In this document: piece after piece, positions 1 through 6,901 of the stretch
Layout: the number at the start of each line of letters is the position of its first letter
Numbering within the stretch: position 1 is the first letter of the stretch
DNA from: an uncultured Finegoldia sp.
GTDB taxonomy: Bacteria > Bacillota > Clostridia > Tissierellales > Peptoniphilaceae
Reading direction: 5' to 3'
NCBI RefSeq assembly: GCF_900766215.1
Contig: NZ_CAAFUQ010000084.1
Location: forward strand, 1 to 29,048
Length of the DNA: 29,048 nt
Notes under the pieces: generated by a model
Database searches by the model: none
What the model saw: only the letters and a program-made list of their open reading frames with translations
What the model was told of the DNA's origin: nothing
Translations under genes and position numbers: made by a program

Positions 1-9
1 GATGGTTAT

Positions 10-254
10 AGCTCATAGTTAATCGCTCCTTTTAATATGTTTTGTTTGGTCACTTACATATTAACACAGCTGATTAGCTATGAGTTATTTTGTGTTGCAC
101 TTGTTATGATAAATTATCAGTTCAAAAAGTGATTCTCACTTTACAGGGATAGGATATGGAAGTATCTGAAAGAGATGTGTGCATTTTTGCACATAAATTA
201 GGATGGTAACGCGAGTTTTGACACTTGTTCCTTTTGGGGAACAGGTGTTTTTTT
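10..254 (+). promoter_or_regulatory. T-box riboswitch leader upstream of the tryptophan transporter
   Basis: A T-box core lies at 200-213 (AGGATGGTAACGCG), two mismatches from the usual AGGGTGGTACCGCG. It is preceded by a stem III-like hairpin (TGTGCA 178-183 / TGCACA 188-193) and followed by an intrinsic terminator at 221-254. This is the standard order of a transcription-attenuating T-box: uncharged tRNA pairs with the core through its NCCA end and stabilises the antiterminator. Further upstream, 13-25 pairs with 73-85 and 34-40 with 56-62, which may be stem I, but I cannot place the specifier loop with confidence. UGG triplets at 47-49 and 157-159 are candidates for a Trp specifier. The downstream TrpP-type gene makes tRNA-Trp the likely ligand (inference). 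The 5' end of the leader may lie outside the window. Confidence 0.75.
221..254 (+). terminator. T-box intrinsic terminator
   Basis: The stem is ACACTTGTTCC (221-231) / GGAACAGGTGT (238-248) with one G-U pair and a 6-nt loop, followed by a T run through 254. It is the alternative fold to the antiterminator that uses the T-box core just upstream. Confidence 0.85.
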
Positions 255-340
255 ATTATAAAGGCAGGTGAGTGTAATGAAATGAACTTATGAAATGATT
301 TTAGAAGAGAAAAATTTTATAAAAAAGAAAGGAAGATATT

Positions 341-856
341 ATGGATTCAAAAAAATTAACAGTAAGTTCGATATTTTTAAGTGTAGGATTATTGCTTCAT
401 TACGTTACACCTGCGTTGTTTATGGGAGTAAAGCCAGATTTTTTATTAGTTATGATGTTTTTGGGGATTATTTTCATGGATAATGTGAAAGAAGCTTTTA
501 TGTTGAGTTTATTTGCTGGGTTACTTGCGGCTTTTACGACTAATTTTCCAATGGGACAACTTCCAAATATTTTAGACAAATTAGTTTCGGGAATTGTCGT
601 ATACTATTTATTCAAAGCTATGGGTAAAAACAATGCAAAATCAAATTTTGTATTTATGATAGGAACTCTAATTAGTGGGTTTGTATTTTTGGCGACTGCA
701 ATTCCATTGGGGATGGGAACTGAAAATTTTGCAAGACTTCTTTTATCGATGTTTTTTGCGGTGTGTGTTCCAACTTCTATTTTGAATACTTTCGTAGGGG
801 TTTTCTTCAAGAAAATAATGTATCGCACAAATTACGTAAAAATCAACGCCCAATAA
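341..856 (+). CDS. trpP: TrpP-family tryptophan transporter
   Basis: This 171-residue integral membrane protein is probably the membrane permease for tryptophan uptake. It has about five hydrophobic segments (roughly residues 6-27, 32-48, 50-70, 75-96 and 100-160, the last probably two helices). The conserved N-terminal region reads LLLHYVTPALF then KPDFLLVMMFL, followed by a glycine/proline-rich TTNFPMGQLPN. This layout and length fit the TrpP/YhaG family of small tryptophan transporters. The ATG at 341 has a GGAAG Shine-Dalgarno site about 8 nt upstream. A T-box leader controls the gene, so expression should rise when the cognate tRNA is uncharged. No ATPase or partner subunit is adjacent. 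Family assignment is by pattern recognition; tryptophan specificity rests on family plus T-box context. Confidence 0.8.
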   Translation: MDSKKLTVSSIFLSVGLLLHYVTPALFMGVKPDFLLVMMFLGIIFMDNVKEAFMLSLFAGLLAAFTTNFPMGQLPNILDKLVSGIVVYYLFKAMGKNNAKSNFVFMIGTLISGFVFLATAIPLGMGTENFARLLLSMFFAVCVPTSILNTFVGVFFKKIMYRTNYVKINAQ

Positions 857-875
857 TGATATTTACCTAAAATTA

Positions 876-899
876 GTATATACTATTAATATAGATAAA
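876..899 (+). promoter_or_regulatory. Probable promoter of udp
   Basis: TATACT at 879-884 is a good -10 element, but no convincing -35 is seen 16-18 bp upstream. The stretch TATACTATTAAT and the following TAGATAA recur almost unchanged upstream of apt (6855-6873). Confidence 0.45.
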
Positions 900-912
900 A
901 TGAGGTGATTTT

Positions 913-1686
913 ATGAAATACGCAGAAGAAGGCGTACAATATCATTTGAATATTAAAAAAGGAGATGTTGGAAAGTATGTTATACTTCCAGGAGATCCAA
1001 AAAGATGCGAAAAGATTGCAAAATATTTTGACGATGCGAAGTTAGTTGCAGATCACAGAGAGTATGTAACTTACACTGGAAGTTTGAATGGAGTAAAAGT
1101 TTCTGTGACAAGCACAGGAATTGGAGGAGCATCTGCAGCTATTGCAATGGAAGAACTTGTAAAAGCTGGCGCTGATACTTTTGTTAGAGTTGGAACTTGT
1201 GGAGGAATTCAAGAAGATGTAAAAAGCTCTGATGTAGTTATAGCGAGTTCTGCAATAAGAGCTGAAGGAACGAGTAAAGAATACGCTCCGATAGAATTTC
1301 CAGCAGTTGCAAACTTAGATGTGACAAATTCTTTGGTAAAAGCTTCGAAAGATTTAGGACAACATTACCACGTCGGAGTAGTTCAATGTAAGGACAGCTT
1401 TTATGGACAACATGAGCCTGAAAAAATGCCAATATCATATGATTTGTTGAATAAATGGGAAGCGTGGAAAAGTCTTGGCACATTGGCAAGTGAAATGGAA
1501 TCTGCAGCACTTTTTGTGGTTGCAAATTACCTTAGAGTAAGATGTGGATCTTGTTTTTTGGTTGTAGCTAATCAAGAACGTGAGAAGAAAAACTTGGACA
1601 ATCCTGTTTGCCACGACACTGATATAGCCATTAAAGTTGCCATTAACGCAATAAAAAATTTAATTGAAGAAGATAAGGCAGAATAA
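913..1686 (+). CDS. udp: Uridine phosphorylase
   Basis: This protein cleaves uridine with phosphate to uracil and ribose-1-phosphate in the cytoplasm (pyrimidine salvage). Its 257 residues match the usual length of about 253. The NP-I family signature is present: His11 from the partner subunit, GDP at 27-29, Arg31, Arg49, the phosphate loop RVGTCGG (92-98), and a C-terminal SEMESAALF segment carrying the ribose-binding Met-Glu. Spacing of these residues matches E. coli Udp with a small offset. The ATG is preceded by GAGGTGAT, a strong site extending into the GGTGAT part of the anti-Shine-Dalgarno match. It is monocistronic as far as visible; the first downstream terminator is at 1798-1839. 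A second NP-I enzyme, deoD, lies 12 kb away, and the two divide pyrimidine and purine nucleosides. Confidence 0.93.
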   Translation: MKYAEEGVQYHLNIKKGDVGKYVILPGDPKRCEKIAKYFDDAKLVADHREYVTYTGSLNGVKVSVTSTGIGGASAAIAMEELVKAGADTFVRVGTCGGIQEDVKSSDVVIASSAIRAEGTSKEYAPIEFPAVANLDVTNSLVKASKDLGQHYHVGVVQCKDSFYGQHEPEKMPISYDLLNKWEAWKSLGTLASEMESAALFVVANYLRVRCGSCFLVVANQEREKKNLDNPVCHDTDIAIKVAINAIKNLIEEDKAE

Positions 1687-1711
1687 ATTATTAAAATTCA
1701 AATATAAAATT

Positions 1712-1740
1712 TTGACAAATTATAAAGGAGATGTTATACT
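1712..1740 (+). promoter_or_regulatory. Strong sigma-A promoter in the udp-rae1 gap
   Basis: TTGACA (1712-1717) and TATACT (1735-1740) are separated by exactly 17 bp. This is one of the best promoters in the window, yet no open reading frame follows on this strand before a terminator about 60-100 bp downstream. Confidence 0.7.
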
Positions 1741-1746
1741 ATAAAT

Positions 1747-1839
1747 AGTTAATAACGTTTTCATTTTATCCATTAAATTGGATATCTCCTTATGTTTAAA
1801 AAAACAAAACTAGGTGTTGTGACCTAGTTTTGTTTTTTT
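1747..1839 (+). ncRNA. Candidate small RNA of about 90 nt
   Basis: A consensus promoter should start transcription near 1747, and a strong terminator ends at 1839. Between them are an A/T-rich 5' end, a hairpin TATCCA (1767-1772) / TGGATA (1779-1784), then an apparently unpaired TCTCCTTATG (1785-1794) complementary to Shine-Dalgarno sequences, then the terminator hairpin. No ORF with a start site fits. This architecture resembles trans-acting small RNAs of Firmicutes that block translation initiation. I do not recognise a named family. The 3' end is antisense to the last 16 bases of rae1. The alternative is an unannotated promoter feeding only a udp 3' trailer. Confidence 0.45.
1798..1839. 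terminator. Bidirectional terminator shared by udp/sRNA and rae1
   Basis: The stem is AAAACAAAACTAGGT (1801-1815) / ACCTAGTTTTGTTTT (1822-1836) with loop GTTGTG. T runs lie on the 3' side of both strands. The stop codon of rae1 (1824-1826) sits inside the stem. Confidence 0.9.
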
Positions 1840-2378
1840 AATTCATCTTGAAGTTTTTCTAATTGTTCGTACATATCATCATCTATTGTAACAATGTTTA
1901 CGCTAGATTGTTTCCTTTTTCTTAACTTTGATCTTCTGAGATTTTCTTTTAAAGTAAGATAATTTTTCCAAAGCTCATTTGCACTAATTCTTATTCCGCC
2001 ACGAGATAAAATAATTCGTTGAATCATTCCATCATTACTTGCGACATACATTTTGTCGTGCTTTTTCATATCGTTGACTTTTCTTTCGATGTATCTGTCT
2101 GCGGATTCGTGTTCTTTTGTGTAGACCACAGTTAAATTATCGCGTTTTTCTTCGATGTTCATTCCACCTTTGACAAGATAAGCGTCAAAAACTACATAAA
2201 CTTGTTCTCCGCTTAGATTTTGATACTCTTTCATTATATCAATGAGCTCTTCACGGGCACTATCCAAATCCACATCGTTTGATAATTTGTACAAATTAGG
2301 CCATGCATTTATTATATTATAACCATCGACATAAAGATAAATTTGTTTATTTTTCATACCTTTGGCGTATGACTTCAT
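1824..2378 (-). CDS. rae1: YacP/Rae1-type NYN-domain ribonuclease
   Basis: The protein has an N-terminal NYN/PIN-like nuclease domain. Visible acidic residues are Asp18 in YVDGYNIINAW, Asp65 in VVFDAY, Asp94 in ESADRYIE and Asp116 in VASNDG, the pattern of a metal-dependent RNase. A basic stretch (RRSKLRKRK) and an acidic, possibly helical C-terminus follow. In Bacillus subtilis the equivalent protein Rae1 cuts mRNA in the ribosomal A site and its gene follows rlmB, as here. The ATG at 2378 lacks a clear Shine-Dalgarno site. The ATG at 2357 (residue 8), overlapping the rlmB stop by 11 nt, gives the more usual N-terminus and may be the true start. Translation is probably coupled to rlmB. The gene ends within its own terminator stem. 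Confidence 0.82.
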   Translation of the reverse strand: MKSYAKGMKNKQIYLYVDGYNIINAWPNLYKLSNDVDLDSAREELIDIMKEYQNLSGEQVYVVFDAYLVKGGMNIEEKRDNLTVVYTKEHESADRYIERKVNDMKKHDKMYVASNDGMIQRIILSRGGIRISANELWKNYLTLKENLRRSKLRKRKQSSVNIVTIDDDMYEQLEKLQDELKKQN

Positions 2379-3081
2379 AAATTAAAATGCTCGCAGCATT
2401 TGATGCGTTGAGTGATTCTGTTTTTCCATACATTGGGATTTTAATTAACTGATCACAATTTTCTCTGACTAATCTCGAAATTCCTTTGCCTTCGTTTCCA
2501 ATTACAAGGCCGATAGGTCCTTTCAAGTTAGCTTGCGTGTGAGTTTGTGAAGCTTCACCACAAGCTCCGTAAATCCAAATGTTATGTTCTTTTAAATAAT
2601 TAATTGTCGTGGTTATGTTGGTTACACGTGCGATTTTGATATTGAAAACAGCTCCTGCACTTGTTTTAATAGCAGTAGCGTTGACTTCGCATGCACGGTG
2701 TTTTGGAATTATAACTCCGTGGCATCCTGCAACTTCTGCAGTTCTAATGATGGATCCCAAATTGTGAGGATCTGTTATTTCGTCCAAAATTATCAAAAAT
2801 GGATCTTCGTTTCTTTTTTTGGCGTAAATTATCATTTCATCAACGCTTGAATATCCGAAACTTGGCATTTTTGCCATAACACCTTGATGAGCGGTGTTTT
2901 CTGCGAATTTTTCGATGTATTTTTTATCGACGTATTCAATTTTAATTCCCATATCGTACGCTTTTTTTTCTATTTTTTTAATAAATCCTTTTAATTCGCC
3001 TTTTTGTATGTATAGATTGGTTACTCCCATATCCATTTCCAAAGCTTCCATAACAGGATTTCTACCGACTAAATATTGCAT
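2347..3081 (-). CDS. rlmB: 23S rRNA (guanosine-2'-O-)-methyltransferase RlmB
   Basis: This SPOUT-class (TrmH family) enzyme methylates the 2'-O of a guanosine in the 23S rRNA peptidyl-transferase region (G2251 in E. coli), using S-adenosylmethionine. Its 244 residues match the family. A small substrate-binding domain (about 1-75, starting with GRNPVMEAL) precedes the knotted catalytic domain. The three SPOUT motifs are intact: DPHNLGSIIRTA (104-115) with the catalytic Arg113, GLVIGNEGKGI (191-201), and IPMYGKTESLNASNAA (215-230). It is transcribed leftward from a promoter in the 3109-3154 divergent region and overlaps rae1, forming a two-gene rRNA-modification and RNA-decay operon. In many Firmicutes this pair directly follows cysS, mrnC and thyX; here cysS-thyX lie 20 kb away. 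Confidence 0.93.
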   Translation of the reverse strand: MQYLVGRNPVMEALEMDMGVTNLYIQKGELKGFIKKIEKKAYDMGIKIEYVDKKYIEKFAENTAHQGVMAKMPSFGYSSVDEMIIYAKKRNEDPFLIILDEITDPHNLGSIIRTAEVAGCHGVIIPKHRACEVNATAIKTSAGAVFNIKIARVTNITTTINYLKEHNIWIYGACGEASQTHTQANLKGPIGLVIGNEGKGISRLVRENCDQLIKIPMYGKTESLNASNAASILIYEVIRQRYEK

Positions 3082-3108
3082 TTTTTCTCCTTATTCTTAT
3101 CATTTTAA

Positions 3109-3154
3109 TGGTATAATCTTATTAGATTATACAATATAAAGCAATTTCTTACAA
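3109..3154. promoter_or_regulatory. Divergent promoters with a shared palindrome (rlmB / amylase)
   Basis: A perfect inverted repeat, GTATAATCT (3111-3119) / AGATTATAC (3124-3132), supplies a TATAAT -10 box on both strands. On the plus strand TGGTATAAT (3109-3117) is an extended -10. On the minus strand TATAAT (3131-3126) has a TTGTAA -35 at 3154-3149 with 17 bp spacing. The two promoters overlap face to face, so polymerase binding should be mutually exclusive. Confidence 0.6.
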
Positions 3155-3170
3155 TTAATAGGAGGAACAA

Positions 3171-4616
3171 ATGGGAAACGAAATAATGATGCAGGCTTTT
3201 GAGTGGTACTTACCAGATGATGGAAATTATTACAAAAACTTGACGAGAGAAGCGAAAAATTTAAAAGAAAAAGGGATTGATGCGTTGTGGCTTGCTCCAA
3301 TGTTTAAAGCAACAGGAACAAATGATGTTGGTTATGGTGTGTATGATTTGTACGATTTGGGAGAATTTGATCAGAAAGGATCTGTGCGTACAAAATATGG
3401 AACTGTAGAAGAATTGAAAAAATTAATCGAAGTTTTGCACAAAAATGACATAAAAGTTTACGCAGATGTCATTTTAAATCACAAAGCTGGAGCAGATTTC
3501 TCAGAAACTTTTAAGGCTTACGAAGTGGATCCTAACGACAGGGCGAATAGAATTACTGATGCTTATGATATTGAAGCATGGACTGGATTTGATTTTAAGG
3601 GTAGGAACGGAAAATATTCTGAGTTCGTGTGGCATTTCCAACATTTTAATGGAGTTGATTTTGATAATAAACAACAAAAGAAAGCAATTTTTGAAGTCGC
3701 TGGAGAAAACAAAGGATTTAGCAAGAATGTTTCCAACGAAAAAGGGAATTTCGATTATTTGATGTTTGCAGATATTGACCACAAAAATCCTGATGTTAAA
3801 GATGAACTTTTTAGATGGGGAGAATGGTTTGTGAATTATGTTAATGTGGACGGCTTCAGATACGACGCACTTAAACACATTGATGATGAATTTATAATTG
3901 ATTTCACAAAACATATACAAAATGTTGTTAATCGTGATTTTTATTTTTTCGGTGAATATTGGTTACAAGATAAGGACAACACCAATCATTATTTGTACGA
4001 TACGAAATACGATGTGGATTTGTTCGATGTGGCACTTCATTTTAATATGTATTCTGCATCAAAAATGGGCGATAAATTTGATATGAGAAAAATTTTCGAC
4101 AATACTTTGGTTCAAGAACATCCAACCATTGCGGTTACATTCGTGGATAATCACGACAGCGAACCTGGTCAATCGTTGAAATCATTTGTAGAACCTTGGT
4201 TCAAAAAGATTGCGTACGGTTTGATTCTACTAAGAAAAGATGGATATCCTTGCGTGTTTTACGGTGATTATTGTAAAATAGGTGGAGAATTTAATATCGA
4301 AGGGCAAAAGGATATTATAGATAATTTGATGTACATCAGAAAACACTACGCATTTGGAGAACAGACAGATTATATGGAAAATGAAAATTTGATAGGTTGG
4401 ATTAGACACGGCGATGATTTTCACAATCCAATGGCTGTAGTAATCAGCACAGCTGACATCAACACTTTGAGAATGAATGTAGGAAAGGAAAATGCAGGTA
4501 AAAAGTATACGGAAATCACTGGAACAAATTCTAATGAAATTGTAATCGATGATGAAGGATTCGGAGATTTTGAAGTTGGAGCCGGAACTTTGAGCGTGTG
4601 GGTATGTAATGAGTAA
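3171..4616 (+). CDS. Cytoplasmic alpha-amylase, GH13 family
   Basis: This enzyme hydrolyses internal alpha-1,4-glucosidic bonds of starch, glycogen or maltodextrin. Its 481 residues and N-terminus (NEIMMQAFEWYLPDDG) match the liquefying type of bacterial amylase (GH13_5), but there is no signal peptide, so it should act inside the cell on stored or imported glucan. Conserved regions are DVILNHKAG (99-107), VDGFRYDALKHI with nucleophile Asp232, FFGEYW with acid/base Glu262, and FVDNHDSE with transition-state Asp329. An insert-rich domain B (about 105-205) and a C-terminal beta domain ending LSVWV complete the fold. AGGAGG lies 6-7 nt before the ATG. The last 8 nt overlap the RNase H gene. No glycogen or maltose genes are adjacent. 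Confidence 0.9.
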   Translation: MGNEIMMQAFEWYLPDDGNYYKNLTREAKNLKEKGIDALWLAPMFKATGTNDVGYGVYDLYDLGEFDQKGSVRTKYGTVEELKKLIEVLHKNDIKVYADVILNHKAGADFSETFKAYEVDPNDRANRITDAYDIEAWTGFDFKGRNGKYSEFVWHFQHFNGVDFDNKQQKKAIFEVAGENKGFSKNVSNEKGNFDYLMFADIDHKNPDVKDELFRWGEWFVNYVNVDGFRYDALKHIDDEFIIDFTKHIQNVVNRDFYFFGEYWLQDKDNTNHYLYDTKYDVDLFDVALHFNMYSASKMGDKFDMRKIFDNTLVQEHPTIAVTFVDNHDSEPGQSLKSFVEPWFKKIAYGLILLRKDGYPCVFYGDYCKIGGEFNIEGQKDIIDNLMYIRKHYAFGEQTDYMENENLIGWIRHGDDFHNPMAVVISTADINTLRMNVGKENAGKKYTEITGTNSNEIVIDDEGFGDFEVGAGTLSVWVCNE

Positions 4617-5217
4617 ATTTTATGCGGTAAAAATTGGAAAAAATCCTGGGATATACAATAGTTGGTCAGAGTGCCAACAACAAGTAAATGGTTTTAAGGG
4701 AGCGATTTTCAAATCTTTTAAGACAAAAGAAGAGGCAGATAATTTTATAAATGGCGAAGATAATAAAAAAGTAGCGTCCATTGATAACTTAAATGAAAAT
4801 GAGTGTGTGGCTTATGTAGATGGATCATTCAAAAAAGATACGGGAGAATACAGTTTTGGTTGTGTGTTGTTTCACAATAGTAAAATCGACAAATTCAATC
4901 AAAAATTTCCTAAATCAGAATTCTCAACGCATAGAAATGTATCGGGAGAAGTAAGTGGGTCGGTATTTGCAATTAAAAAAGCAGTCGAACTTAAAATGAA
5001 CAAAATCACGATTTTTTATGATTATCAAGGGATTGAAAGTTGGGCTAATGGCTACTGGAAAACAAACAATAATTTAACCAAAAGCTACAAGAAATTTATC
5101 GACGAAATAAAGCCTCAGATCGATATTAATTTTGTAAAAGTTAAAGGTCACTCCAACGATACTTATAACGATATGGCTGATGAATTGGCAAAAGAGGCGT
5201 TGGGGATAAAAAAGTAA
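4609..5217 (+). CDS. rnhA: Ribonuclease HI with N-terminal viroplasmin (RNA-DNA hybrid binding) domain
   Basis: The enzyme degrades the RNA strand of RNA-DNA hybrids, removing primers and R-loops. Residues 1-47 (KFYAVKIGKNPGIYNSW...GAIFKSFKTKEEA) are the caulimovirus viroplasmin domain, a hybrid-binding module seen at the N-terminus of eukaryotic-type RNase H1. Residues 66-198 are the catalytic domain with the DEDD carboxylates Asp71 (YVDGS), Glu114 (GEVSG), Asp138 (FYDYQG) and Asp188 (YNDMADELAKEA), plus His181 in KGHSND. The 202-residue length is normal for this architecture. The ATG overlaps the amylase stop region by 8 nt with only a weak GTGGG upstream, suggesting translational coupling. 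No ordinary terminator follows; a large palindrome begins 17 bp downstream. Confidence 0.9.
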   Translation: MSKFYAVKIGKNPGIYNSWSECQQQVNGFKGAIFKSFKTKEEADNFINGEDNKKVASIDNLNENECVAYVDGSFKKDTGEYSFGCVLFHNSKIDKFNQKFPKSEFSTHRNVSGEVSGSVFAIKKAVELKMNKITIFYDYQGIESWANGYWKTNNNLTKSYKKFIDEIKPQIDINFVKVKGHSNDTYNDMADELAKEALGIKK

Positions 5218-5234
5218 GGATTATAATCTATAAT

Positions 5235-5422
5235 AAAAAAGTAGATTACATTTTTGCTAAGAATATCATACGGAATAAATTGTTCTGATTTCAAATCGAA
5301 GAACTACGTAAAAATCCAACTGCTTGAGAGCTTGCTCGAGTTTTGGATTTTAGTAGTTCGAGATTATGAAATCTCCAATTTATGTAGTCAAATATTCGTG
5401 TAAAAATGCTTTTCTACTTTTT
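5235..5422. repeat. 188-bp imperfect palindrome (MITE-like or giant hairpin)
   Basis: The whole intergenic stretch folds on itself. The outer ends are AAAAAGTAG (5236-5244) / CTACTTTTT (5414-5422). Moving inward: CATTTTT / AAAAATG, GAATAT / ATATTC, ATAAATTG / CAATTTAT, GATTTCA / TGAAATC, GAACTAC / GTAGTTC, AAAATCCAA / TTGGATTTT, and an apical CTTGAG / CTCGAG around 5333. Arms of about 90 nt are mostly complementary with small bulges. No ORF lies inside and no clear target-site duplication is visible at the ends. It could be a non-autonomous mobile element, or a large RNA hairpin serving as the rnhA 3' end. I do not recognise a named family. Confidence 0.7.
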
Positions 5423-5438
5423 CTTAGCTATCTTACAC

Positions 5439-5468
5439 AAAAAAACTCTCACGAAAATCGTGAGAGTT
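5439..5468 (-). terminator. Terminator of the CNNM/CBS gene
   Basis: The stem is AACTCTCACGA (5444-5454) / TCGTGAGAGTT (5458-5468), 11 bp and perfect, with a 3-nt loop. On the minus strand it is followed by a run of T, and it begins 6 nt after the stop codon at 5474. Confidence 0.92.
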
Positions 5469-5473
5469 AACTT

Positions 5474-6718
5474 TTATTTAAATATTATCATAAGTTGTGT
5501 GATTTTTCTCTTATCTACATTTACTACTACGAATTTCAAATTCTCAAATTCTACTTCATCTTTTGATTTTGGCATTCTATCTAAGAGTTCAATCACAAAT
5601 CCACCTATTGAATCGAACTTTTCGCTTTGAATGTTGAGGTCGAATCTTTCATTCACCTCATCAATTCTCATTTCAGGATCGACTAAGTATTCATTGTCGC
5701 TAAGCTTTGTAACTTCTTTTTCGTTGTCGTATTCATCGTCGATTTCTCCGACAAGTTCTTCTAAGATGTCTTCCATAGTTACTATTCCACTCGTTCCACC
5801 GTATTCATCAATTATTATACTTATGGATATGTTTTTTGCTCGCATTTGTTTGAACAAATCAACAACAGGAATGTATTCGTAAGCATAAAATGCGGGTTTT
5901 AATATATCTCTGATTTTAAAATCGCTGTCGTCTTCGATGATTTTGTGTGCTAACTCTTTGATGTGCAAAACCCCAATAATATCGTCGATGTTATCTTCAT
6001 AAACTGGAATTCTCGAATAAGTAATATTTTTGATGATTTCTTTCAAATCATTTTCTGCATCTTCGATATCCACAGAAGCCATGCTAGTTCTTGGAGTCAT
6101 TATGTCGACTGCCAAAGTTTTCTTCAATTCTAAAGCATTTATCATGATTTCTGTTTCTTGGTTTTTGATGACGCCTTCTTCTTCACTAACTTCTACAAGT
6201 GTTTTGAGTTCTTCTTCGGTTAATGTCGAACTGTCTCCATCTTCTCCTATAAAAAGTTTTATAACTAAACGCGTTAGAAGATTTAAAACTTTAACAATTG
6301 GTTTGAAAATTATCGTCAATAAATATATAAATCTCGAAAATTTTAAAGCAACAGATTTGTTTTTGTATTGTGCGATTGTTTTCGGAAGAACTTCACCGAA
6401 TATCAATACGAAAATTGTCATAACAACAGTAGATACCACAGCACCATTTTCATTGAAATATTTTGTAAACAGTATCGTAGCTATAGAACTGGCTGCTATG
6501 TTTACAATGTTGTTTCCAATTAAAATAGTAGAAATAGTTGCTTGCATATTGTCGTGCAATTTTTTTAATAAATGTGCATTTTTGTTATCCTTTTGATCTA
6601 ATTGTCGAACTTTTATTTTGCTTACAGATGTTATCGCTGTTTCACTTGATGAAAACACAGCGGACATTGTAACTAAGAATACTAACGCAATTATTTGCGA
6701 GGCACTCGAACTGTCCAT
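5474..6718 (-). CDS. CNNM/DUF21-CBS-CorC family membrane protein (HlyC/CorC type, probable divalent cation efflux)
   Basis: Domain order is an N-terminal DUF21/CNNM membrane domain (about residues 5-165; hydrophobic segments near 8-24, 63-90, 96-120 and 133-160), then two CBS repeats (about 200-310, starting VDIMTPRTSMASVDI and including the signature DEYGGTSGIVTMEDILEELVGEI), and a C-terminal CorC_HlyC domain ending in QLMIIFK. Relatives such as Staphylococcus MpfA are linked to Mg2+ export or resistance; haemolysin naming is historical. I place the start at the ATG at 6718, which has GGAGAG 8-9 nt upstream; an in-frame TTG at 6733 would swallow that site. The gene is monocistronic, with its own terminator at 5439-5468. 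The exact ion is unknown. Confidence 0.88.
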   Translation of the reverse strand: MDSSSASQIIALVFLVTMSAVFSSSETAITSVSKIKVRQLDQKDNKNAHLLKKLHDNMQATISTILIGNNIVNIAASSIATILFTKYFNENGAVVSTVVMTIFVLIFGEVLPKTIAQYKNKSVALKFSRFIYLLTIIFKPIVKVLNLLTRLVIKLFIGEDGDSSTLTEEELKTLVEVSEEEGVIKNQETEIMINALELKKTLAVDIMTPRTSMASVDIEDAENDLKEIIKNITYSRIPVYEDNIDDIIGVLHIKELAHKIIEDDSDFKIRDILKPAFYAYEYIPVVDLFKQMRAKNISISIIIDEYGGTSGIVTMEDILEELVGEIDDEYDNEKEVTKLSDNEYLVDPEMRIDEVNERFDLNIQSEKFDSIGGFVIELLDRMPKSKDEVEFENLKFVVVNVDKRKITQLMIIFK

Positions 6719-6852
6719 TACATCACTCTCCAAACATATCGTAACACATAAAAATATAGTTGTAAATAAAATATTTTGCTGATATTTTTAATTTAAAAAC
6801 TTGTGCATTATAATACTATTAATAATTTAACAACAAACAAATCCCACAATAT

Positions 6853-6873
6853 GGTATACTATTAATGTAGATA
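6853..6873 (+). promoter_or_regulatory. Extended -10 promoter of apt
   Basis: TGGTATACT (6852-6860) is an extended -10 with no good -35. The sequence from TATACT through TAGATAA nearly duplicates the one before udp, differing mainly by A to G in ATAG/GTAG. Confidence 0.55.
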
Positions 6874-6901
6874 ATACAGTAAAAAAGAAACGGTGATGAA
6901 A

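Noticed and set aside
5219..5228. GATTATAATC palindrome just after rnhA
   Set aside because: Ten AT-rich bases form such dyads often by chance, and nothing else marks it as a site; it lies outside the 188-bp palindrome.
6030..6596. 188-codon open frame on the plus strand
   Set aside because: It lies antisense to the CNNM/CBS gene, is low-complexity (Ser/Ile/Phe-rich) and has no ribosome site. It is the mirror of codon bias in the real gene.
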